DNA of 64,000 nucleotides from an uncultured Flavobacteriaceae bacterium (GTDB lineage Bacteria > Bacteroidota > Bacteroidia > Flavobacteriales > Flavobacteriaceae). Shown in pieces: positions 18,430 through 27,082 of this stretch. A program made the translations under genes and the position numbers. The stretch spans positions 1 through 64,000 of the forward strand of contig CALGUD010000150.1 in the NCBI GenBank assembly GCA_937901915.1, written 5' to 3'. Positions within the stretch are counted from its first letter, which is position 1. Each line of letters begins with the position of its first letter. The notes beneath the pieces are model-generated. The model saw only the letters and a program-made list of their open reading frames with translations. It searched no databases and had not been told where the DNA came from.

Positions 18430-19404
18430 TTAGAAATATGTTGCTTTTAACTTTAACCCATCAGTTTCACTAAATCCAAAGATAAGGTTCATATTCTGTA
18501 TTGCCTGTCCGGAAGCTCCTTTTAATAAATTATCTGTTGCACTGGTTATTAACAATACATCATTATGTTTATGTAAATGTATATGGCAATTATTGGTATT
18601 TACCACCTGTTTTAAATGTATTTCCTTATCTGACATAAACGTAAAGGCTGCATCCTTATAAAATGCATTGAACATTTTTTTTGCATCTTCCAAAGAACCG
18701 TCGAATTTTGTATAACAGGAGGCTAAAATTCCCCGGGCAAAGTTACCTCTGTTAGGAAGGAAATAAATATTAGATTCCTTCTTTTGAAGAGTTTCTATGC
18801 TTTCCTGTATTTCCCCTAAATGTTGATGTGTAAAAGGTTTATACCAGGAAACATTATTGTTTCTCCAACTAAAGTGAGTGGTTTCAGAAGGCTTAATTCC
18901 TGCGCCAGTACTTCCTGTTACTGCATTTACATGCACTTCATTTTGCAGTAAACCTGCCGCGGCTAAGGGTAATAATGCCAATTGTATGGTAGTAGCAAAG
19001 CATCCGGGATTAGCTATATAATTAGCTGATTTAATTTTATCCCTTTGTAACTCGGGTAAGCCGTATACAAATTCTTTTCCTTTATAAACGGCATCATTTT
19101 TTAACCTGAAATCGTTACTAAGGTCTATAATTTTAGTTTTATTTGAAAATGTGTTTTCATTTAAAAAAGATTTGGAATTCCCGTGTCCTAAGCAAAGAAA
19201 AAGCACATCTACATCCGGATTTATCTCACCGGTAAACTTCAATTCTGTTTGCCCTAAAATATCTTCATGAGCTTCAGCTAATGGCGAGCCTGCTTTAGTA
19301 GTGCTGTAAACAAAGTCAATTTCAGCATTGGGGTGATTTAAAAGTAACCGGATGAGTTCTCCACCCGTATATCCTGATCCTCCTATTATTCCTGCTTTAA
19401 TCAT
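18430..19404 (-). CDS. argC: N-acyl-gamma-glutamyl-phosphate reductase
   Basis: The 324-residue enzyme reduces N-acylglutamyl phosphate to the semialdehyde with NADPH. It begins with a Rossmann loop (GIIGGSGYTGGELIRLL) and has the catalytic cysteine in ANPGCFATTIQLALLPL and a GSTGAGIKP block. An upstream in-frame ATG at 19476 would add 24 residues unlike any ArgC. The ATG at 19404 is chosen because it puts the Rossmann loop at the N-terminus and overlaps the argG stop by 8 bases (ATGATTAA), an ordinary coupled start. Confidence 0.93.
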   Translation of the reverse strand: MIKAGIIGGSGYTGGELIRLLLNHPNAEIDFVYSTTKAGSPLAEAHEDILGQTELKFTGEINPDVDVLFLCLGHGNSKSFLNENTFSNKTKIIDLSNDFRLKNDAVYKGKEFVYGLPELQRDKIKSANYIANPGCFATTIQLALLPLAAAGLLQNEVHVNAVTGSTGAGIKPSETTHFSWRNNNVSWYKPFTHQHLGEIQESIETLQKKESNIYFLPNRGNFARGILASCYTKFDGSLEDAKKMFNAFYKDAAFTFMSDKEIHLKQVVNTNNCHIHLHKHNDVLLITSATDNLLKGASGQAIQNMNLIFGFSETDGLKLKATYF

Positions 19405-20587
19405 GATTTGTATTATTAACAGCCTGGTGTATTTTTGCTGAATTTGACAAAATTTTAATAAATCCTTTGGCGTCATCTGCAGTCCATCCTTTGTTCATTT
19501 CACCATAACTTCCAAAGGATGCATTCATAAGGTCGTGATCAGATTTAATACCATCAATGGTAAACCTGTATGGATGTAAACTTACAAAAACATCGCCGGA
19601 TACATTTTTTTGTGAATCTTCAAGAAAAGCTTCAATATTTCGCATCACTTCATCTAAATACTGACCTTCATGTAATAGCATTCCATACCAGTTAGACAAA
19701 TAGTCTTTATGTTGCTGTTGCCATTTGGTTAGTACATGTTTTTCCAGCGTATGATGTGCTTTAATAATAATAACCGGTGCAGCTGCTTCAAAACCAACCC
19801 TTCCTTTAATACCAATAATGGTATCTCCTACATGTATATCCCTGCCAATAGCAAATTTAGAGGCAATAGCATTTAATTTTTCAATATTGTTTATGGCTTT
19901 ATCTTCCTTGTCATCTATAGCTGTAAGTTCCCCTTTTTTAAAGGTAAGTTTTATCTTTTGAGTACCTTTATTTTCAAGTTGGCTCGGAAAAGCTTCTTCA
20001 GGAAGCGGCAGGTGGGAGGTAAGGGTTTCTTCACCACCAACGCTTGTACCCCACAATCCTTTATTGACTGAATATTTTGCTTTTTCCCAGGACATATCAA
20101 TTCCCTTACTTTTCAGGTATTCTATTTCCTCTTGTCTTGAAAGTTTAAGATCCCGGATTGGGGTTATGATTTTAATATCCGGTGCCAGTACCTGAAAAAT
20201 CATATCAAACCGTACCTGGTCATTTCCGGCTCCTGTACTACCGTGAGCAATATATTTTGCTCCCACTTTTTTTGCATAATTAACAATCTCTATAGCCTGA
20301 ACTATTCTCTCAGCACTTACGGATAAAGGATACGTATTATTTTTTAAAACATTACCATAAATCAAATACTTAACTACGGTATTATAAAAACTTTGAACCG
20401 CATCAATCGATAAATAAGAAGCAGCTCCTAACTGCAATGATTTCTCTTCAATTTTTTTTATCTCATCATCAGAAAATCCACCGGTATTTACGCTTACAGC
20501 ATGCACTTCATATCCTTCTTCAGATAATGATTTTGCACAATACGAAGTATCTAATCCACCACTATATGCCAATACTAATTTTTTCAT
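19397..20587 (-). CDS. argG: Argininosuccinate synthase
   Basis: This 396-residue ATP pyrophosphatase-type ligase joins citrulline and aspartate. The PP-loop AYSGGLDTS is at residues 7-15, with HGSTGAGNDQVRFD near 115 and the GLWGTSVGGEE block near 178. It is the second gene of the operon, two bases after the GNAT gene and overlapping argC by 8 bases. In the N-acyl pathway its substrate is the free citrulline released by the ArgE-type deacylase. This is the short Bacteroidota-type ArgG. Confidence 0.94.
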   Translation of the reverse strand: MKKLVLAYSGGLDTSYCAKSLSEEGYEVHAVSVNTGGFSDDEIKKIEEKSLQLGAASYLSIDAVQSFYNTVVKYLIYGNVLKNNTYPLSVSAERIVQAIEIVNYAKKVGAKYIAHGSTGAGNDQVRFDMIFQVLAPDIKIITPIRDLKLSRQEEIEYLKSKGIDMSWEKAKYSVNKGLWGTSVGGEETLTSHLPLPEEAFPSQLENKGTQKIKLTFKKGELTAIDDKEDKAINNIEKLNAIASKFAIGRDIHVGDTIIGIKGRVGFEAAAPVIIIKAHHTLEKHVLTKWQQQHKDYLSNWYGMLLHEGQYLDEVMRNIEAFLEDSQKNVSGDVFVSLHPYRFTIDGIKSDHDLMNASFGSYGEMNKGWTADDAKGFIKILSNSAKIHQAVNNTNHD

Positions 20588-20589
20588 CT

Positions 20590-21216
20590 TTAGTCTTTAT
20601 TTGTATTCTTATTTTTTTTTAAAAAAAGCGATTGTTTTATATCTTTTAATCGTTTTAACACTGTATTATCATATTCATGTTTTTGCTTTTTTTTGTCGGC
20701 AGGATCATATAACATACCAGTACATAAACACATTTTCTTGTTGGTACGGGTGAGTACGTCATAATTTACACAGGTCTGACATCCGTTCCAGAAAGTCGGG
20801 TCAACAGTAAGTTCAGAAAAAGTTACGGGTTTATAACCCAGTTCATAATTAATCTTCATTACAGCGAGGCCGGTGGTTATACCAATAATTTTGGCATTCG
20901 GGAATTTTTCCCTGCTGTATTTAAAAATTTTTTTCTTTATGTCTTTTGCTAATCCCTGCGCCCTGTATTCTGGCACCACAATGAGTCCGGAATGGGCAAC
21001 AAATTTACCTTCTTCCCAAACCTCTATATAACAAAATCCGGCAAATTTATCTCCGTCAAGGGCTATAATAGCGTTCTGGTTCTCCAGTTTTTTCATTATA
21101 TATTCAGGTGTGCGTTTAGCTATGCCTGTCCCTCGTTGTTTTGCAGATTCTTCAATGGTATCACATATTATTTGTGCATACTTGGCATGTGAACTATTTG
21201 CAATAATTATTTGCAT
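20590..21216 (-). CDS. GNAT acyltransferase, candidate N-acylglutamate synthase
   Basis: This 208-residue protein has a GNAT core (residues ~1-150) with the acyl-CoA loop in VVPEYRAQGLAKDIKKK. A C-terminal Cys-rich piece (WNGCQTCVNYDV then KKMCLCTGM) follows, and the last ~45 residues are lysine-rich. It is the first gene of the arginine operon, two bases before argG. The operon has no argA or argJ, so I infer that this protein makes the N-acylglutamate that ArgB uses. Known facts cover only the fold and the conserved position next to argG in Bacteroidota. The four Cys in the tail could bind a metal; that is speculation. Confidence 0.75.
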   Translation of the reverse strand: MQIIIANSSHAKYAQIICDTIEESAKQRGTGIAKRTPEYIMKKLENQNAIIALDGDKFAGFCYIEVWEEGKFVAHSGLIVVPEYRAQGLAKDIKKKIFKYSREKFPNAKIIGITTGLAVMKINYELGYKPVTFSELTVDPTFWNGCQTCVNYDVLTRTNKKMCLCTGMLYDPADKKKQKHEYDNTVLKRLKDIKQSLFLKKNKNTNKD

Positions 21217-21525
21217 TGACGATTTGATGATTGAGTGATTAAAAAATATATAAAATAATCTTTAGATGCGGAGCTGGACTCACCTAACTCCAAATTGAAG
21301 TACACCCTTACGGGCGACGACGAGGAGAATGACGAAAAGTTTGAATAGCAAAAACAAATCCGGGAGCAAAAAAGTTCCTAAAGAAGTTTGTTATATTTGA
21401 ATTGTTTTGCATTTTTTCGTAATGTTTTAGTCATTTGATTTGACATAACAATATTATAAAAATATTTTAAATTAAATGGGTGATACTTTGTTAAATTTGT
21501 AACAATTCAAACGGACAATTTTTTG
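21217..21525. other. Divergent intergenic region between the arg operon and pabB
   Basis: About 309 bases. The left half (21260-21345) has a more GC-rich patch with a GGAG...CTCC inverted motif and no open frame of note. It resembles degenerate dispersed repeat DNA. The right half is AT-rich and holds the pabB -7 box at 21492. No exact -7 box was found on the minus strand for the arg operon, and no ARG-box-like operator could be named. Confidence 0.5.
21492..21499 (+). promoter_or_regulatory. Candidate -7 box (TAAATTTG) for pabB
   Basis: Exact TAnnTTTG match 26 bases upstream of the pabB ATG at 21526. The expected transcription start near 21506 would leave a 20-base leader. The -33 element is weak. 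Confidence 0.45.
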
Positions 21526-22839
21526 ATGAAAAGAACTGCAAAAGCCTTTAAAATAAGCTACAATGAAGAATTTAAACACAATATTTTAAGTTGGGCACAA
21601 CAATTTGAAGAAGTTGTCTGGCTCGATAGCAATGATTACAACCAACAATTTTCGAGTTTTGAAGCAATTTTAGCAACAGATGCCCTCACGTCTTTAAAAA
21701 CAGATTTTATACAGGCTTTTGAAAATTTAAAAGAGTATCAATCTCTTACTGAGGATTGGCTTTTTGGGTATCTTACCTATGATTTAAAAAATGATATTGA
21801 AGCGCTTTCTTCCAATAACCAGGATGGGATAAAATTTCCTGATCTGTTTTTTTTTCAGCCTAAAAAACTTATAAGAATTAAAAAAAATGAGATCATATTT
21901 GATTATTTAAGAATGGTTGATGATGAAATAGAAGAAGATTTTGAAAACATCTGCCAAACCAGCAGACCGGATATGGTCAATGAAGCCAAACCTCATAATA
22001 CTTCTGAACTTGGTATAAAACTCCGTATTCCTAAAGATCAATATTATATCAAAGTAAAGAAGGTATTGGAGCATATTCACAGGGGAGATATATATGAAGC
22101 AAATTTTTGCCAGGAGTTTTATGCGTTGAATGCGGTTATAGATCCGGTTCAGACTTATAATAAACTTAATTCAATATCAAAACCTCCTTTTGCAACTTTT
22201 TTAAAGATGGACGATAAGTACCTCTTGTCTGCTTCCCCGGAACGGTATTTAAAGAAAGAAGGCAAAAAAATAATATCACAACCAATAAAGGGAACAGCAA
22301 AAAGGGCTGATACAGCTCTGGAAGATGATTTATTCCGGTTTTCCCTTGAAAACGATCCTAAGGAAAGGTCTGAGAATATAATGATTGTTGATCTGGTACG
22401 AAATGATCTTTCACGAATTGCTAAAAAAGGAAGTGTAAAGGTTAAGGAATTGTGCAAAGTATATACTTTTGAGCAGGTCCACCAAATGATATCTACTGTT
22501 GAAGCAGAGGTAGAGGACCATATTCATCCTGTAGAAATTATAAAAGCTACTTTTCCTATGGGGAGTATGACAGGAGCACCAAAAATATCTGCCATGAAAG
22601 TTATAGAAGAGGTAGAAGAAACGAAACGTGGACTTTACAGCGGGGCGGTAGGGTATTTTAAGCCTTCGGGTGATTTTGATTTCAATGTTATTATACGTAG
22701 CATCCTGTATAACAAAACGGAGAAATATGTTTCGTATTCGGTGGGAAGTGCCATTACTTCCAAATCAACCCCTGAAAAAGAGTACGAAGAATGTCTTGTA
22801 AAAGCAAAAGCAATGAAACAGGTTTTAGAAGGTTATTAA
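21526..22839 (+). CDS. pabB: Aminodeoxychorismate synthase component I
   Basis: This 437-residue chorismate-binding enzyme has YEANFCQEFYAL near 190, SASPERYLK near 235, QPIKGTAKR near 250, the DLVRNDLSRIA block, MGSMTGAPK near 347 and a C-terminal GSAITSKSTPEKEYEE. The Lys in PIKGT is the residue that distinguishes aminodeoxychorismate synthase from anthranilate synthase (PIAGT). This points to 4-aminobenzoate for folate rather than tryptophan synthesis. An in-frame TTG at 21523 directly precedes the ATG used here. The last four bases overlap the convergent downstream gene. Confidence 0.9.
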   Translation: MKRTAKAFKISYNEEFKHNILSWAQQFEEVVWLDSNDYNQQFSSFEAILATDALTSLKTDFIQAFENLKEYQSLTEDWLFGYLTYDLKNDIEALSSNNQDGIKFPDLFFFQPKKLIRIKKNEIIFDYLRMVDDEIEEDFENICQTSRPDMVNEAKPHNTSELGIKLRIPKDQYYIKVKKVLEHIHRGDIYEANFCQEFYALNAVIDPVQTYNKLNSISKPPFATFLKMDDKYLLSASPERYLKKEGKKIISQPIKGTAKRADTALEDDLFRFSLENDPKERSENIMIVDLVRNDLSRIAKKGSVKVKELCKVYTFEQVHQMISTVEAEVEDHIHPVEIIKATFPMGSMTGAPKISAMKVIEEVEETKRGLYSGAVGYFKPSGDFDFNVIIRSILYNKTEKYVSYSVGSAITSKSTPEKEYEECLVKAKAMKQVLEGY

Positions 22840-23543
22840 TCTATATTTTTCCTAAAGCTCTTTCTTACAGTAGTTATTATTTTTTTTACTTTTTCAGTTT
22901 TTATATCTTTTATAATAGCGATCTCATCATAGGTTAGTTTTCCAAAAACATACATATCAACAATGCTGGAAGTTTTGACAGGTAACCACATGTATATTTT
23001 ATTAAGCTTTTTCCTTTTATCATTGTTTATCTCCGTTCTTGGGTCTAAAATATCCAGGGTTTTTATAATATTTTGCTCAGCATCGTCATATAAAAATTTC
23101 TCTTTTTGATCATCATTCTGATGATAAGAGATATCATCCAACTCTTCATCCATAATCAGGTCCTCGTGAAGTCCGAGTTTAAATTTTTCTTCAAGGAGGT
23201 CGAGTTCTTTACTCAAAATATCACTGGTACTGAGTGTGTCGAGGTGCCATGACTCATTTTCACGGAGTTCGCTGAGTCGCTCATTTACCAGTTTAAAAAG
23301 TTTTAGTTTTATGTCTTGCAAATCCATAGCCTCTTCCCCCGATTTTTCGTATAATTCATAAAATTTCAGGATAGCATCATCAATAATACCATTGACCTTA
23401 TACATATTTTTAGGGACTATACCCGAGGTTTCTAATGTGTACATTCTATGCTTCACATACGGGTACAATTGTGGCACCACTGAAAGTATCTTTTTCCCAA
23501 GATCAGTATGCTTCTTTTCATCAGTAGTCATGTCATTTTTCAT
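22836..23543 (-). CDS. Sigma-70-like protein of unknown regulon
   Basis: The 235-residue, highly charged protein has an N-terminal helical part (GKKILSVVPQLYPYVKHRMY). A C-terminal segment of about 55 residues (LPVKTSSIVDMYVFGKLTYD, then EIAIIKDIKTEKVKKIITTV) looks like a region-4 helix-turn-helix of ECF-type sigma factors. The middle is acidic and less conserved-looking. Region 2 is not clearly recognisable, so it could be a degenerate sigma factor or another helix-turn-helix regulator. It converges on pabB with a 4-base overlap and is divergent from the lipase gene. Confidence 0.5.
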   Translation of the reverse strand: MKNDMTTDEKKHTDLGKKILSVVPQLYPYVKHRMYTLETSGIVPKNMYKVNGIIDDAILKFYELYEKSGEEAMDLQDIKLKLFKLVNERLSELRENESWHLDTLSTSDILSKELDLLEEKFKLGLHEDLIMDEELDDISYHQNDDQKEKFLYDDAEQNIIKTLDILDPRTEINNDKRKKLNKIYMWLPVKTSSIVDMYVFGKLTYDEIAIIKDIKTEKVKKIITTVRKSFRKNID

Positions 23544-23642
23544 AGTAACTTACTTAGGTTTAAATAACTGTATCTCCTAAAGTTACAAAAAAGATCAGAG
23601 TTATATTTATGAAACTAATAATATCTGCATATTTCAAAATTG

Positions 23643-23650
23643 TATATTTG
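23643..23650 (+). promoter_or_regulatory. Candidate -7 box (TATATTTG)
   Basis: Exact TAnnTTTG match 40 bases upstream of the alpha/beta hydrolase gene; -33 element not evident. Confidence 0.4.
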
Positions 23651-23690
23651 AGTAATTTAAAATGAACATGTAATAACTTTATTTTCTTTA

Positions 23691-24518
23691 ATGAAGCATC
23701 AGGGATTTTACTTTACTTCTCATAAAAAGCAATTATTTGGGCAGTATTGGATGCCACAGCAAACAAAAGCCGTGGTGATATTAGTTCACGGTTTGGGGGA
23801 GCACAGTGGCAGATATTCGGACTATGTGGTTCCGGAATTTATAGATAAGGGCTTTGCAGTAATCGGTTTTGATCATTTCGGACATGGGCATAGCGAAGGA
23901 AAACGTGGACATTGTCCTGATTACCAATCACTTTTAGATAGTTTAAAAGCGATTTTTATAAAGGCGAAGGAGGTTTTTGGCGAAAAACCTACATTTTTAT
24001 ACGGACACAGTCTGGGAGGGAATATAGTGCTTAATTATATAATGCGCCGGCAACCGGATATTAAAGGAGCGGTTGTAACGAGTCCGTTTTTAAGATTGGC
24101 ATTTGAACCGCCAAAATGGAAGATTATTCTCGGAAAACTCATGTGGAAAATCTATCCCTCAATCACCCTGCCCAGCGGATTAAATCCCAAAGCCATATCA
24201 AGAATTGATGATGAAGTAAAAAAATATGAAGGCGACTCACTGGTTCATGACAGGGTGAGTCCGGTGTTTTCTTTCCCGGTTATGGAAGCCGGGGAGTTTG
24301 CTATAGATAAATCGCATACATTATCTGTGCCGGTCTTAGTGCTCCACGGTACGGACGATCAGCTTGCAGATCATAAAGCAACCATAGAATTTGCGAAGTC
24401 GGCCCCCAATACTACCCTAAAATTATATGAAGGCGGGTATCACGAATTGCATAACGACCTGGAGCGGGAAGAGGTTTTAAAAACAATTGTTGAGTGGATG
24501 GAGAGTAAAGCAACCTGA
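23691..24518 (+). CDS. Alpha/beta hydrolase, monoacylglycerol lipase-like
   Basis: The 275-residue protein has the HGLGEHSGRY oxyanion segment near residue 33, GFDHFGHGHSEG near 58, the nucleophile Ser107 in YGHSLGGN, an Asp in HGTDDQL near 226 and the catalytic His in YEGGYHEL near 254. The whole pattern fits the lysophospholipase / monoacylglycerol lipase group (Hydrolase_4). No signal peptide, so cytoplasmic. Monocistronic, with its own -7 box and a shared hairpin terminator at 24563-24584. Exact lipid substrate unknown. Confidence 0.85.
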   Translation: MKHQGFYFTSHKKQLFGQYWMPQQTKAVVILVHGLGEHSGRYSDYVVPEFIDKGFAVIGFDHFGHGHSEGKRGHCPDYQSLLDSLKAIFIKAKEVFGEKPTFLYGHSLGGNIVLNYIMRRQPDIKGAVVTSPFLRLAFEPPKWKIILGKLMWKIYPSITLPSGLNPKAISRIDDEVKKYEGDSLVHDRVSPVFSFPVMEAGEFAIDKSHTLSVPVLVLHGTDDQLADHKATIEFAKSAPNTTLKLYEGGYHELHNDLEREEVLKTIVEWMESKAT

Positions 24519-24562
24519 CAAATAAAGAAGAAAATGTCACTACAGTATTTAATAAAAACCAC

Positions 24563-24584
24563 CCTCCTTAAATGAATAAGGAGG
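24563..24584. terminator. Bidirectional hairpin terminator between the lipase and LRR genes
   Basis: An 8-bp stem, CCTCCTTA (24563-24570) with TAAGGAGG (24577-24584) and loop AATGAA, lies between two convergent genes. On the minus strand it is followed by GTGGTTTTT, so it best serves the LRR gene. A diverged copy lies at 26381-26404. Confidence 0.7.
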
Positions 24585-24607
24585 CCACTTTACAAAATTA
24601 TGATTTG

Positions 24608-26290
24608 TTACTCACAGGTAACTTTTTCATCCAGATATAAATCTATCCAATAATTCCTTTTTAGATCACAAATTTCTTGTGGTATGGTAGTTAAATTATT
24701 CGATCTTAAATTTAAACTATATAAGTTAATAAGTTGCCCCATTTCAGACGGAAGTGTAGTTAGTTGATTAGACTCTAAGTACAAAACATTTAAATTAACA
24801 AGCTGTCCTATTTCTGATGGAAGTGTGGTTAATTGATTACCGTATAAATCCAACTGCTTTAAATTACTAAGCTTTCTAATTTCGGGTGGCAGGGTTATTA
24901 GTTTATTACTCTCTAAGTACAGTTTATTTAAATTAATAAGTTGTCCTATTTCAGCCGGGAGTGTTTCTAATTTATTTTTCCTTAAATCTAATGCAGTTAA
25001 GTTGACAAGCTGCCCTATTTCTGAAGGAAGTGTTGTTAGTTGACCATCGTAAACCTCTAAATAAGTTAAATTGACAAGTTGCCCTATTTCCGGGGGAAGC
25101 ATTGTTAATTGTTGGTTATAAGATAAGGAAAGGTAAGATAAGTTAACAAGTTGTCCTATTTCTTTAGGAAGTGTTGTTAGATTATTACAATCTATGCCCA
25201 AAAGTTTTAAATTAGTTAGTTGTTCTATTTCAGCCGGGAGTGCTGATAGTGTGTTAAAAGTGACAATTAAAGTATCTAAATTCACCAGTTGTCCTATTTC
25301 CGGAGGTAGTGTTGTGAATTTGTTATGACTTAAATTCAAATCTTTTAAATTAATAAGTTGCCATATTTCCGGAGGTAGTGTTATTAATTCATTTTCATTT
25401 AAACTTAAATTTTTTAAGTTAACAAGTTGCCCTATTTCAGCAGGGAGGGTTTCTAATTCATTTTTCTTTAGATCCAATTTAGTTAAATTGGCAAGCTGTC
25501 CTATTTCAGAAGGAAGTGATGTTAACTGATTATAGGATAAAGTTAAATCTATTAAGTTAACGAGTTGTCCTATTTCAGGAGGAAGTGTTATTAATCGATT
25601 CTTGGATACAGACAACTGAGTTAAATCAACAAGCTTTGCTATTTCAACAGGTAGTGTTGTCAGTTGATTGAATTTTAAATGTAATTCATTAAAATTAACA
25701 AACTGTTTTCTTTCATTAGGGAGTGTTGTAAATTCATTATTTAAATTCAAAAAAGTTAGTTTAGAAAGTTTCCCAATTTCCGGGGGCAGTGTTTTTAACT
25801 GATTATTCTCTAAAGATAGTCCAGTTAAATTAGTAAACTCTCCTATTTCCGGTGGCAGTGTTGTTAATTCATTGGTATCTAAATTCAAATTAATTAACTT
25901 AACAAGTTGCCCAATTTCCGGGGGGAGTTTGGTTAAATGATTTTTACTTAAATCTAAGGTGTATAAATGAACAAGCTGCCCAATTTCTGATGGCAGCACT
26001 GTTAAATTTTTATCACTTAAATCCAACTTAGTGACATTGCCATTTTTATCAGTAATAACACCTTCCCATGCCTCCATACCCTGGGCCAAAAGGTTCCAAT
26101 TCAGGGTATTGTCCGGGTTGGCATTGTAAATAGCGGTTAAAGCACCTCTTTGAGACATGTTAGTTTCTTTAATTGTTATTTTATCTGTTGGTTCAGTATT
26201 TTTAGTAGTGGGGTAATTTTCATTACTATAAGAAAACGTAAAAGCAAAAGCAACAAAAAATAGTAACAGATATATAGGTGTTTTTTTCAT
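24608..26290 (-). CDS. Exported leucine-rich repeat protein with 20 repeats
   Basis: The 560-residue protein has a signal peptide (residues 1-~22), an ~60-residue cap ending with a W-x-G-V-x-x-D segment, and then 20 LRRs. Most repeats have 23 residues of the form LxxLxLxxNxLTTLPxEIGQLVN; one is 22 (residues FTTLPNERKQF region) and one 24. It ends with a short tail after Cys. The LPxEIGQL consensus is the plant/bacterial-type LRR found in many Bacteroidota surface proteins, generally a protein- or glycan-binding solenoid. No sorting tail or lipobox is visible. The repeats are near-identical at DNA level, which favours copy-number change by recombination. Binding partner unknown. Confidence 0.85.
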   Translation of the reverse strand: MKKTPIYLLLFFVAFAFTFSYSNENYPTTKNTEPTDKITIKETNMSQRGALTAIYNANPDNTLNWNLLAQGMEAWEGVITDKNGNVTKLDLSDKNLTVLPSEIGQLVHLYTLDLSKNHLTKLPPEIGQLVKLINLNLDTNELTTLPPEIGEFTNLTGLSLENNQLKTLPPEIGKLSKLTFLNLNNEFTTLPNERKQFVNFNELHLKFNQLTTLPVEIAKLVDLTQLSVSKNRLITLPPEIGQLVNLIDLTLSYNQLTSLPSEIGQLANLTKLDLKKNELETLPAEIGQLVNLKNLSLNENELITLPPEIWQLINLKDLNLSHNKFTTLPPEIGQLVNLDTLIVTFNTLSALPAEIEQLTNLKLLGIDCNNLTTLPKEIGQLVNLSYLSLSYNQQLTMLPPEIGQLVNLTYLEVYDGQLTTLPSEIGQLVNLTALDLRKNKLETLPAEIGQLINLNKLYLESNKLITLPPEIRKLSNLKQLDLYGNQLTTLPSEIGQLVNLNVLYLESNQLTTLPSEMGQLINLYSLNLRSNNLTTIPQEICDLKRNYWIDLYLDEKVTCE

Positions 26291-26380
26291 GATTGTCTTG
26301 GAATGAATATTTTAAAGTGTAAAATTACAGATTGCCAAAAGATTAAACATCCCTATAAATGAGTATATTACAAAAATGAA

Positions 26381-26404
26381 CCCTCCTTAAATTAATAGGG
26401 AGGG
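26381..26404. terminator. Hairpin terminator after the DUF1266 gene, duplicated from the LRR gene end
   Basis: Stem CCCTCC (26381-26386) with GGAGGG (26399-26404) around TTAAATTAATAG. With the flanking CAGGTAAC motif (26431-26438, matching 24614-24621) it is a diverged copy of the LRR gene 3' end. It sits 52 bases beyond the DUF1266 stop. Confidence 0.6.
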
Positions 26405-26455
26405 CTCTTTAAAAATTATAATTCATTATTGGCAGGTAACTCCTAAATGCTTTTG

Positions 26456-27082
26456 TTAATTATGCAAAGGCAAAATAGTATAAATGGAATCGTCACCTTT
26501 AGTAATCTCATTTGCCAGGCTTTCAAACTCTGCCGTTTCATCATTTTCAGGATCCCATTCTTGCCTTCCTGAATTAAAATCTGCATAATATTCTTCCCAG
26601 GTTTTGTATTTTTCTCTGGCCAGTGGAAGAACTTCTTTAACCATTTCTGTAGCTTCTTCTTTGGTAAGGTACTCTGCTGCATACCCAAGAGCAGCATTAT
26701 TCACCAACCTCGCATAATCCCATGCTTTGTATGTATAATCCCTCGTTTTTAATTCCTCACTTTGTTCCAGTAGGCTTTCTTTATTAGTAATATCCCACCA
26801 GCTTTTTAATACACCCCTGATGTCATTTTTCTGAGAAACATCAAAAGGAAATATAAATATTTCACGGTACCCTTCTACAATTTCTTCATTGGTGGTGTAT
26901 CCGGCCCCGCTAATCATTTGTTTTGTAGCATCAATGCCACCATATCCATTTACAAAATAAATACCCCCCAGCATAAAGCTGCTTAATTCATCATCCTTTA
27001 TAGTTGATGAACTACAACTCTGGCTTAAAACAAATGCAGTTATCCCTGCAAAAAACAAAAGTGATTTTAATAAACATCTCAT
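26456..27082 (-). CDS. DUF1266 domain lipoprotein
   Basis: The 208-residue protein carries a signal with a lipobox-like S-Q-S-C (Cys23), so it is probably a lipoprotein. The C-terminal half has the DUF1266 pattern: AWDYARLVNNAALGYAAEYL near residue 118, a TKEEA stretch, and KTWEEYYADFNSGRQEWD near 160. DUF1266 has no known biochemical role, although Trp/Tyr-rich members are frequent in Bacteroidota and enterobacteria. It lies directly upstream of the LRR gene on the same strand, 165 bases away. It shares upstream and downstream sequence blocks with it, pointing to a local duplication or common regulation. Confidence 0.7.
   Translation of the reverse strand: MRCLLKSLLFFAGITAFVLSQSCSSSTIKDDELSSFMLGGIYFVNGYGGIDATKQMISGAGYTTNEEIVEGYREIFIFPFDVSQKNDIRGVLKSWWDITNKESLLEQSEELKTRDYTYKAWDYARLVNNAALGYAAEYLTKEEATEMVKEVLPLAREKYKTWEEYYADFNSGRQEWDPENDETAEFESLANEITKGDDSIYTILPLHN

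Noticed and set aside
21260..21350. GC-richer patch that might be a tRNA or a structured RNA
   Set aside because: No cloverleaf or T-arm motif could be laid on it; only a weak GGAG/CTCC inverted motif.
21526..22839. Anthranilate synthase component I (trpE) as the identity of the chorismate enzyme
   Set aside because: The PIKGT motif carries Lys, as in aminodeoxychorismate synthase, and there are no trp genes nearby.
24608..26290. Regular ~69-bp repeats that at first sight resemble a CRISPR or satellite array
   Set aside because: They are coding and in frame throughout, giving the 20 LRRs of one exported protein.
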